Shown here: positions 47,746 through 54,186 of the stretch, one piece after another | Numbering within the stretch: the stretch's first letter is position 1 | Layout of the letters: every line of letters begins with the position of its first letter | Assembly: GCF_002941025.1 (NCBI RefSeq) | Contig: NZ_PTJS01000001.1 | Coordinates: 2,108,001-2,172,000, forward strand | From: Streptomyces sp. QL37 | GTDB lineage: Bacteria > Actinomycetota > Actinomycetes > Streptomycetales > Streptomycetaceae | DNA length: 64,000 bases | Direction: 5' to 3' | Position numbers and translations under genes: made by a program | Notes under the pieces: model-generated | Database searches by the model: none | Seen by the model: only the letters and a program-made list of their open reading frames with translations | What the model was told of the DNA's origin: nothing

Positions 47746-48812
47746 GCCTTCTCCTCGACCAGTTCGATGAACTCCTGCGTCATGCCACGGAAAGCGTCGA
47801 ACCCGCCCTGGTAGCCGTACTTCTGCCGCAGGGTACCGCGACCGACGAACTCCGCCGAACCGGCGATGTCGTTCTTCTCGGGGATGAAGGTCGGCAGCAC
47901 GGCGGGGAGCTTCTTGTCGCCCTGAAGTCCCCTGACGGTGTTCCAGTGGACCGTCGAGTTGGCCTTGTATTTCGTGATGACGATGCCGATCTCCTTGATG
48001 GTCTCCCCCAAGTCGTCCGCGAAGGCCCGCACCCGCCGCTGGATCTGAGGGATGCCGTAGGTGGACAGGACGTCGGGAATGGTCGGGATGATGTATCCCT
48101 CGGAGATGCGCAGACCGTTCAAAGTGACGATTCCGAGGTTGGGAGGGCAGTCGACGAGGACGTAGTCATAGTCATCAATGATCTTCCGGATCGCCTTGCG
48201 TAGGAGATCGGTGGGGTTGTTGGCGTGGAAACGCCCCCTGGGCATGGACGCCAGGCGGTCCTGGACGTCGATGAGGTCCAGCGAAGAAGGCAGGAGGTCC
48301 ACCTTCGTCACCGCGTCCACGGAAGAGACATTGCGCTGGAGAGTTTTCTCCAGGTCGAACTCCAGAGGCTCGTCCTCGGGCCGGAGGGCATCCTTGAACA
48401 GGGTCGCCAGGGTGTATCCCTCGTCGTTGAGCTCCTCCCACCTCTCCTCCCCGATCAGGACCGTGGTCAGATTGGTCTGCGGGTCGAGATCGACCACCAG
48501 GACCCGCTTGCGGAACTCTGCGGAGAGGAACTCCGCGAGTCCGGCCGTGGTCGTGGTCTTCCCGACTCCGCCCTTCAGGTTGATGGTCGAGATGACATGG
48601 GCTTTGGGTGCCATGTGCTTCTTCCTCCGTTTGAGGTAGCGCTGAATCTGACTCGCCTGGAAAACCGGACCGCTCCGCAGGTCCGCCACGGGAACGGGGA
48701 AGCCTTGGTCACGGGCACGCCAATTCGCTACGACCGTCCGGCCGACCCCCGCCATCTCCGCCACTTCAAACAGTCCGACGAGTTGGTCTTCCGCCTCGGG
48801 CGTGCCTCCCAT
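47742..48812 (-). CDS. ParA partition ATPase with N-terminal helix-turn-helix
   Basis: A 356-aa protein. Residues ~10-62 form a MerR/AlpA-like DNA-binding domain (LFEVAEMAGVGRTVVANWRARDQGFP). From ~70 comes a deviant Walker P-loop ATPase: INLKGGVGKTTTTAGLAEF (78-96), DLDPQTNLT, DYDYVLVDCPPNLG, and PDVLSTYGIPQI. Type Ia ParA proteins use such an N-terminal domain to repress their own operon and segregate low-copy replicons, so the element may have, or once had, an extrachromosomal phase. Start: ATG 48812 after GGGGAG. The nested palindrome at 48824-48868 lies just upstream. Confidence 0.88.
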   Translation of the reverse strand: MGGTPEAEDQLVGLFEVAEMAGVGRTVVANWRARDQGFPVPVADLRSGPVFQASQIQRYLKRRKKHMAPKAHVISTINLKGGVGKTTTTAGLAEFLSAEFRKRVLVVDLDPQTNLTTVLIGEERWEELNDEGYTLATLFKDALRPEDEPLEFDLEKTLQRNVSSVDAVTKVDLLPSSLDLIDVQDRLASMPRGRFHANNPTDLLRKAIRKIIDDYDYVLVDCPPNLGIVTLNGLRISEGYIIPTIPDVLSTYGIPQIQRRVRAFADDLGETIKEIGIVITKYKANSTVHWNTVRGLQGDKKLPAVLPTFIPEKNDIAGSAEFVGRGTLRQKYGYQGGFDAFRGMTQEFIELVEEKA

Positions 48813-48823
48813 GACATCTCCCC

Positions 48824-48868
48824 GTGAACGGCCTTCACGCTTACCCGTTAAGCGTGAAGGCCGTTCAC
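48824..48868. promoter_or_regulatory. Nested palindrome upstream of parA (operator or centromere)
   Basis: Two perfect 20-bp arms (48824-48843 and 48849-48868) around the spacer CCCGT. Each arm contains GTGAA-CGGCC-TTCAC, itself an inverted repeat, so there are four GTGAA half-sites. It begins 11 bases upstream of the parA ATG, the place expected for an autoregulatory operator or a partition site bound by the ParA HTH or its partner. Confidence 0.75.
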
Positions 48869-49255
48869 AACCACCGTCAATCCCCAACCTCGTTGGTTGG
48901 GAGCACAAGCGAGTTCAAGCGCCCCCTTGCGCGCGGGTTCGCGCCGGGCGCACTCCGTCCACACCGTCTTCCCTCCAGGGTGGTGCGGCTCGCAACCCCA
49001 GGCGTCGGCGAGCGAGGCGACGAGGAGCAGACCGCGTCCGGACTCGCCGTCCGCGTCAGGCGTCGGCGCGGGGAGACGGTCGCCTCGGGCGTCCGTGACC
49101 TCGATCCGCAGGGTGCCGGACGTGAGGGTCAGGGCAAGGCGGGCGTGGCAGCCCCGTACGCGGCCGTGCAGGGTGGCGTTCGCGGTGAGTTCCGCAATGA
49201 GGAGGGAGGCCGTGGTCGCGTCCTCGTCGCCGGCCGCGACCTCCGGACAGTCCCG
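48848..49255 (-). pseudogene. Anti-sigma/HATPase-type ATP-binding protein, 5' truncated
   Basis: There is no start codon in frame after the upstream stop, yet the translation shows an HATPase fold: N-box ASLLIAELTANATLHG, G1-like LRIEVTDARGD, G2-like ESGRGLLLVASLADAWG, and KTVWTECA. These are features of streptomycete RsbW-like serine kinases. The N-terminal strand region is lost, and the frame ends inside the parA palindrome. Confidence 0.65.
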
Positions 49256-49378
49256 CTGGTTTGCTGGGCCACCTCACCGAGAGTGACAGAGGTGCTCCTA
49301 CTGTGTGGAGGGTGCGGGGCGGTACGGAGGGGGACTGTCCCGGGGCGGAGGGCGGGATGTGCGGGCGTAGGGCCGTGA

Positions 49379-49897
49379 CCTGGCCGGGCGTTCCTGGCGT
49401 ACACCCTCCCCAAGGGCGGAGACGACGAGGACCCGAAGGACCGGTGGGTCGAGCTGGCCGACGACGTGGCCATCCCCCTGCGCGAGCACATGGAGAAGTA
49501 CCCGCCGGTCGAGGTGACCCGACCGTGGGGCAGCAAAGGCGGCGACCCGGTCACGGCGCGGCTGATCTTCTACACCCGGGAGAAGACCGCCATTCAGTCG
49601 AATTGGTTCAACTCCTACCGCTGGAAGCCCGCCCTGGCGTCGGCCGGCCTCATCAAGCCCCTTGAGCCCGACGCGAAGGGACGACGCTGGGAGAAGTCCC
49701 GCAACGTGATGATGCACGCGCTCCGACACCTGTACGCGTCGATGATGATCAACGGCGGGGTAGACGTGTACACGCTCGCGGACCGCCTCGGCCACGCCGA
49801 TCCCGCGTTTACCCTGCGTAAATACGTGCACCGGGTCGTGGGAGCCGGTTCCAAGGTCCGCATCGCGGTCCGGAGCGCCTACACCAGGGCCGCGTGA
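49379..49897 (+). pseudogene. Tyrosine recombinase (integrase), C-terminal fragment
   Basis: Catalytic-domain remnant of a phage/ICE-type integrase: FLAYTLPKGGDDEDPK, WFNSYRWKPALASAGLIK, the box II HALRHLYAS (His-x-x-Arg), and GHADPAFTLRKYVH with the nucleophilic Tyr. The core-binding domain and the first catalytic Arg region are missing; a stop codon lies just before the homology starts. Its end is 88 bases before the repeated att core, the normal position for int. It was probably the recombinase that inserted the large element. Confidence 0.8.
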
Positions 49898-49914
49898 GTC
49901 CTGCCCCGTTCGGG

Positions 49915-49942
49915 TTGTGCAACAACCGTGCAAGATGATCTT
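49915..49942 (+). repeat. Terminal motif of the element, right copy
   Basis: TTGTGCAAC, five bases, TGCAAGATGATCTT, matching 15118-15145 in the same orientation. It lies between the integrase fragment and the att core, consistent with an arm-type protein-binding site. Confidence 0.5.
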
Positions 49943-49984
49943 CGAGAGGTGTCATTTACGCAGGTCAGAAGCTTTGTCCATGAG

Positions 49985-49999
49985 TTCCGGGACATCTGA
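49985..49999 (+). other. Attachment-site core, second copy (attR of the large element)
   Basis: TTCCGGGACATCTGA, identical to the final 15 bases of the XRE-MurA gene. The sequence from here to about 50105 is a diverged copy of 52702-52828: core, hairpin, CTGGGAC pair, then GAACCAGGA. Confidence 0.7.
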
Positions 50000-50017
50000 A
50001 AGTCTGTAGAAGAAGCA

Positions 50018-50070
50018 CCGTCACACCCCCGCTGACCTGCATAAATGCATGGCGAGCAGGGGTGTGACGG
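50018..50070 (+). terminator. Extended hairpin after the second att core
   Basis: CCGTCACACCCC (50018-50029) pairs perfectly with GGGGTGTGACGG (50059-50070). Inside are a further GCT/AGC pair and the small palindrome TGCAT-AA-ATGCA. It may be a terminator carried with the att site, or a recombinase recognition structure. Confidence 0.55.
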
Positions 50071-50073
50071 AGT

Positions 50074-50097
50074 CCCTGGGACTTTTCTGGGACTTTG
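50074..50097 (+). repeat. Tandem 11-bp arm repeat at the second att copy
   Basis: CTGGGACTTT occurs at 50076-50085 and again at 50087-50096, exactly 11 bases apart (one helical turn). The same phased pair occurs at 52577-52595 and 52795-52813. Confidence 0.65.
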
Positions 50098-51274
50098 AAC
50101 CAGGAACCACGACGGCTCACGAACACCCGCCCTCTCCACATGATGAGTCATCGAAACGCGTCAGCTGAGTCGGACTGGGGAAACGCACAGAGGCTGTTTT
50201 TGTCTCCACCCGGGGGCTACCAGACGCACAGAGCGTCATATGAGCGTCCGGCGGAGAACGGATTGAGGCCCGATGGGTGAGCCCAATAGAGTGAGCCATT
50301 TGGGGCAGTCAAGAGGCATGCCCAGCAAGTTGGGTCAGGGTCCCCCGCTCAACCACCCGGTCGGTCACTTCGGCGGAGACGCGCGGATGATCATCGAGCT
50401 ACATACACGGACCACTGGACGGCGCTCGCGGATACCGAGTGGGAATGGTGGAGGTACGCCCACACATGACGGGAATGGCTTCACCGCCGAGCGGAGTGAG
50501 ATCGGACGCTGGAACACGATGCGCGCTCAGTGGGGTCGACTTTCGCGGGGCAGCCCCGGATAAGCAATGGCCAGCCGTGAAGTGGTACTCGTCGAAGGAG
50601 GCGACCGCGAGGTCTACCTCCCCCGAGTCCTGGACCGACCCCGAACGCTGCCGCACAGCCCGCATCCCGTCACACGGCCTGCCAGCGACCAAGAACGAGC
50701 TGGCCCGCATCATGCTCCTGCGAGCGCAGGCGGGCCCGCCACCTGTTGCCTGAGTCGCGGCACATGCCGCCTACGGTCAGGACTCCCGCCTCCGCCGTCC
50801 CCCTGAAGGCGTCAGCCAGTCCTACGTCGTCACTCCAGCAGGTCCACGGCCCACGCATTGAGCACCCCATCAGCCAGGCCCCGGACGAAGCACGGCAGCG
50901 GCCCTCACGCAGCAACGGCCCCCCAAGGGCCCACGGCTCATCCAACCGGGCCGCGCCCGGCCGGCTGCCCACCGGGGCTCCGCGCCGTCTGCAAGGTTCG
51001 GCTCGTCGATCACCCCAACCCGTGGTGCGATCACCTCGACCAGTCGCCGTGCGTTCCGCTGCCGCGTCGGCAGCGGAACGCACGGCGACTGACTCACGTA
51101 CTGCCACAGGGCACGCTTGCTTCCATCCGACAACCGCTCACCCATCGGCTGGATCGAACGGTCCTACACCCCGGCGACGATCTGGGGTGGTGGGAGCAGT
51201 CCGTGCCGGCTCACTACTGTGTGATGTCAGCAGTTCGTCCAGCTGGTACCAGTCCGCGCTCCGAATACCCCCGC
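50098..51274. other. Gene-poor stretch
   Basis: About 1.2 kb in which no frame on either strand gives a convincing protein. Only the 24-bp-arm hairpin at 51041-51091 stands out. Confidence 0.4.
51041..51091. repeat. Perfect 24-bp inverted repeat with 3-base loop
   Basis: Left arm 51041-51064 (begins CAGTCGCCGTGCG), loop CGT, right arm 51068-51091. It is the longest perfect hairpin with so short a loop in the window, and it is not adjacent to a recognised gene end. It may be an orphan terminator, or a folded single-strand origin or recombination site. Confidence 0.7.
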
Positions 51275-51703
51275 TCAGGCCACATCAGTAGTTTCAACTC
51301 CTGTAGCACCAAGAGCTTCAAACGTGGGGCGAAGCGCCCCCAGGTACCAACCCATATCGCAAAACATGGACCCGGGGATATTTTTCCGATCGACCGTAAT
51401 AAGGAAGGAGATAGTCCTCCTGTCCGGCTGGAAGATCAATTCACCTCCACCATTTTCTCCAGGAAAGTAAACCGATATTCCAACTACGGATTCAGCCCAT
51501 CGATCAGCCCCCATATCCGTGACTATCGCATCCAGTTGCCGCGAATCACCAATCCTCCAGCCATATTCTCCTTGATCATCGAAGAGATACGAAAAGACGC
51601 CGTCCTTCGACAATCGGAACCCGTCTTCCATGACTCTCCGGAGCACATTCTCCGGAGAGACGGGAGACTCGAAGAGGAAGTCCACATCAGCCGACCTGCT
51701 CAA
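51275..51703 (-). CDS. AT-rich hypothetical protein, immunity-protein-like
   Basis: A 142-aa frame with markedly lower GC than its surroundings, reading VDFLFESPVSPENVLRRVMEDGF, VFSYLFDDQGEYGWRIGDS, SVVGISVYFPGENGGGELIF and FCDMGWYLGALRPTFEALG. The compact alpha/beta pattern and acidic character recall polymorphic-toxin immunity proteins, but I cannot name a family. The start is uncertain: TTG at 51703 is chosen because a GAGGAC-like site precedes it, while the frame is open to 51799. It is probably horizontally acquired. Confidence 0.6.
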   Translation of the reverse strand: MSRSADVDFLFESPVSPENVLRRVMEDGFRLSKDGVFSYLFDDQGEYGWRIGDSRQLDAIVTDMGADRWAESVVGISVYFPGENGGGELIFQPDRRTISFLITVDRKNIPGSMFCDMGWYLGALRPTFEALGATGVETTDVA

Positions 51704-51799
51704 TTTGAAAATGTCCTCATCATCCGATTGGACCCGTTCCCGTCCACGGGATCCCCTTCTTGTCGAGAGGAGCAACGAAGGGCTCCGCGTCAGGCCCAA

Positions 51800-52566
51800 T
51801 GCCGGCCCATGTCCAGTCCCGTCAAGCCCTTGAGAACCCGATTCAGCGCTTCGACCTCTCCAACGTCGTCGAAGAGGTTGTGGGGGAAGGTGGCCCTGCG
51901 CTAGGGGCCGCCACCGTGCAGGACGTGGTCGTACGCCGACGCCTATCAGCAGGTCCGTCGCTTGCGTCGAGGGTCACGTGCTTGCCGGCCACGGTACTCG
52001 CCCCGGCTCACCTGGAACAGCCACTGCACGTCTCGGTCGGGCTCGATGAACCTAGTCGCTCTCCCGCCCAGGAGATTGACGCCGTAGTGAGAGACCGAGC
52101 AGGCGTCCCTCTGCGCAAGTCGAGCAGGCGGGAAGCCCACATGAGGGACATGGCATGCGTCCGGGCGGACAGATGCATGGGGGCGTGGCGGCTTCCCGCA
52201 GAGTCGAGAGGTCGAATAAGCGTGGAGCCACGCTTCCCCTCCGGAGCCCCCCTGCGCTTGGCCAGTACGCGATGGAAGTGAACCGTCGCCTCGTGGCTCG
52301 GGCACTGGAACTCCAGGCCCATCTCCCAGCCCGTCATCGCCTTGGCCGCCGTCGCGAAGCGGTAGGGAGGACGGAGCAGGCAACTGAACCGTGCTCAGCG
52401 GCACACGTCAGGGCCGTGCTCCGGACAGTTCGCCGACCGGCTGTGAGCGCCCGGTCGTTCCACGATGGGGCGCGGACTTGGTCTGATCGTGCGAGGCTTC
52501 CGCACGATCCGACGGACACGAAGCTGCCGCTCGGGCCGCTGACTCTGATGGTCGGCTCGAACGCAT
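51800..52566. other. Gene-poor stretch
   Basis: Coding-like scraps on the minus strand near 51960-52070 (EPDRDVQWLFQVSRGEYRG) and 52250-52337 (MTGWEMGLEFQCPSHEATVHFH) do not join into an intact gene. They are probably pieces of decayed accessory genes. Confidence 0.35.
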
Positions 52567-52576
52567 TGAAAGTCTC

Positions 52577-52595
52577 CTGGGACTTTCCTGGGACG
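52577..52595 (+). repeat. Tandem 11-bp arm repeat left of the third att core
   Basis: CTGGGACTTT at 52577 and CTGGGACG at 52588, 11 bases apart, about 105 bases before the core. Together with the pair at 52795, this gives the core flanking arms on both sides. Confidence 0.6.
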
Positions 52596-52699
52596 TCCGG
52601 CTGCATCAACAGGCACGAGCGTGAAACAGCCGAAAGCCCATTCGCACAGGTCAGCGCTTCGCGACCGGCCATCGCCGCAGGTCGTGGCGCTGGCCGGTC

Positions 52700-52716
52700 T
52701 CTTCCGGGACATCTGA
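52700..52716 (+). other. Attachment-site core, third copy
   Basis: TCTTCCGGGACATCTGA, identical over 17 bases to the 3' end of the XRE-MurA gene. It is followed by a hairpin with CACACCCC (52742-52749) and GGGGTGTG (52779-52786). The native chromosome probably resumes after it. Confidence 0.7.
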
Positions 52717-52794
52717 GATCCTGCCGCCCGGATGGCATCGCCACACCCCTCCTGACCCGCACACCTGCGAGGTGAGGTGGGGTGTGACCGGTCT

Positions 52795-52813
52795 CTGGGA
52801 CTTCCCTGGGACC
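52795..52813 (+). repeat. Tandem 11-bp arm repeat right of the third att core
   Basis: CTGGGACTT at 52795 and CTGGGACC at 52806, 11 bases apart. Nothing else is recognised between 52717 and the LacI gene at 52958. Confidence 0.6.
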
Positions 52814-52957
52814 GTCGAACCAGGAGCGCCGGCTCCCGGAACGCAGGTGGGCCGGCAGGAGACCCCTGCCGATTGCAGGAGACCCCGTTCCGGCGCGGCT
52901 GGCGGCCGGCTGGCGACGCGGGAGGGGGAACCCCCCGGACCTGCCTCGCTCCCGTCG

Positions 52958-54019
52958 TCACGCGCCCTCGGCCTCGTCACCGGGCGGCGGGGCCGGCGCC
53001 GGGCCCGTACTGCCTCTGGGGACGAGCTCCACCGGCAGGACCACGTGGCGCTCCCGGTACGCCTCGGGGTCGTGGATCACGCGGTGGACCAGCTCTGCCG
53101 CCGCCTCGCCCAGCCGGCGGGCGGGCTGCGCCATCGTGGAGAGGTCCCACGGCTCGGACATCGTGTGACCGTCGAAGCCGAGGATCGACATCCGTTGCGG
53201 CACCGGGACGTTGACCCCGCGCAGCACCGTGAGGAGCCTGAAGGCGATGTCGTCCGTCTCGGCGAAGATCGCCGTGGGAGGCTCCGCGAGGCTGAGCAGC
53301 CGCCCCACCGCCGCTTCCAGACTCGGTCCCTGCCACTCGGCGACATGGCGGACGAGGTCGTCGTCCCGCTCGATTCCCGCCTCCGCAAGGGCGGTGCGAT
53401 AGCCGTCGAGGCGGGCCCTGCTGCTCCAGGCGAATCCCGAGGCATCCGCGGGCTCCAGGTAGGCGATGCGCCGGTGGCCCAGATTGAGCAGGTAGCGGGT
53501 GCCGCGCTGGGCGGCCTCCACGTCGTCCACGTAGACGCCGGCTCTGCCCTGTTCGTGCTGACTGACGAAGACCAGGGGCATGCCCAGGTCGTCCAGGCGC
53601 GCGCGCTCCTCGGGAGAGAGCGCGAAGCTGACGACGAGCAGGGCGTCGGCGTTGCGGCGGGCCGGCAGACGGTCGAAGAACTGTGCACGCTGCTCGACGG
53701 TGGTGACGCTGTAGACCAGCATGTCGAGGCCGGCCGCGTTCAGCGCGGGCGCCATACCGGCCAGCGCCGCGCCCAGGAACCAGGAGTCGAGGTTGGGCAC
53801 GAGCACGGCGACCCGCCCCGTGCGCCCCGTGACCAGGCTGGACGCGCTGCGTGAGATCGCGAACGACAGCTCTCGCGCCGCCTTTTCGACGCGTGCCCGG
53901 GTCTCCGGGGACACCGTGGACAGACCGCGCAGCGTACGCGAGACGGTCGAGGGCGAGACTCCGGCCCTCCGGGCGACATCCGCCAGCGTGGCGCCCCTCA
54001 CTGCGGATTCACCAACCAT
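52958..54019 (-). CDS. LacI-family transcriptional repressor of the alpha-glucoside locus
   Basis: A 353-aa repressor with the LacI headpiece (TLADVARRAGVSPSTVSRTLRG), hinge helix (LSFAISRSASSLV) and a periplasmic-binding-protein-like sugar domain (VAVLVPNLDSWFLG, NADALLVVSF, LGFDGHTMSEPWDLSTM). The ATG at 54019 is chosen because the longer frame runs through the operator region. It is divergent from a sugar ABC operon and an alpha-glucosidase, so an alpha-glucoside or its product is the likely inducer. Matching operators lie in front of both transcription units. Confidence 0.92.
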   Translation of the reverse strand: MVGESAVRGATLADVARRAGVSPSTVSRTLRGLSTVSPETRARVEKAARELSFAISRSASSLVTGRTGRVAVLVPNLDSWFLGAALAGMAPALNAAGLDMLVYSVTTVEQRAQFFDRLPARRNADALLVVSFALSPEERARLDDLGMPLVFVSQHEQGRAGVYVDDVEAAQRGTRYLLNLGHRRIAYLEPADASGFAWSSRARLDGYRTALAEAGIERDDDLVRHVAEWQGPSLEAAVGRLLSLAEPPTAIFAETDDIAFRLLTVLRGVNVPVPQRMSILGFDGHTMSEPWDLSTMAQPARRLGEAAAELVHRVIHDPEAYRERHVVLPVELVPRGSTGPAPAPPPGDEAEGA

Positions 54020-54064
54020 GCGCTGGACGCTAACACAACGATCACCCTGCCCGGCTGGCTGGTT

Positions 54065-54078
54065 TGGCAGCGCTGTCA
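54065..54078. promoter_or_regulatory. LacI-type operator proximal to the repressor gene
   Basis: TGGCAGCGCTGTCA, one base from a perfect palindrome with the central CG pair typical of LacI/GalR sites. It is 46 bases upstream of the repressor start and fits autoregulation. Confidence 0.7.
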
Positions 54079-54142
54079 TTGAATATCTCCATTGCCATCT
54101 AACGACTGTGACCATTGACACGACTTCTGGAGCTCCCTACCG

Positions 54143-54156
54143 TGACAGCGCTGTCA
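54143..54156. promoter_or_regulatory. LacI-type operator proximal to the ABC operon
   Basis: TGACAGCGCTGTCA, a perfect 14-bp palindrome 30 bases upstream of the binding-protein start. It is 78 bases (about seven helical turns) from the other operator, so looping between the two is possible. Confidence 0.8.
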
Positions 54157-54186
54157 TCGGACAGCGCAAGAGGGAGGGAGTGCGCC

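Larger units (their letters stand above)
15004..49999. mobile_element. Composite integrative element / defence island (about 35 kb) in the XRE-MurA gene
   Basis: Bounded by repeats of the MurA 3' end (14989-15003 and 49985-49999). Inside are CBASS, two type ISP R-M-like genes, a methyltransferase, a type IV secretion module, a ParA partition pair, a GmrSD-like nuclease and many gene fragments. A truncated tyrosine recombinase ends 88 bases before the right repeat, as expected for an int-att arrangement. A second shared motif, TGCAAGATGATCTT preceded by TTGTGCAAC, lies inside both ends (15118-15145 and 49915-49942) in direct orientation. No relaxase, coupling protein or complete integrase was found, so it is probably a defective integrative conjugative or mobilisable element. 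Confidence 0.7.
50000..52716. mobile_element. Small remnant element between the second and third att copies
   Basis: A 2.7-kb segment bounded by the repeated MurA 3' end cores. It contains one probable gene (51275-51703), a long perfect hairpin at 51041-51091, and phased arm repeats before its right core. No integrase survives. It is best read as the deletion remnant of a second element that entered the same site. Confidence 0.5.

Noticed and set aside
15004..52716. Prophage
   Set aside because: No capsid, terminase, portal, tail or lysis genes were found; the structural module is a type IV secretion system.
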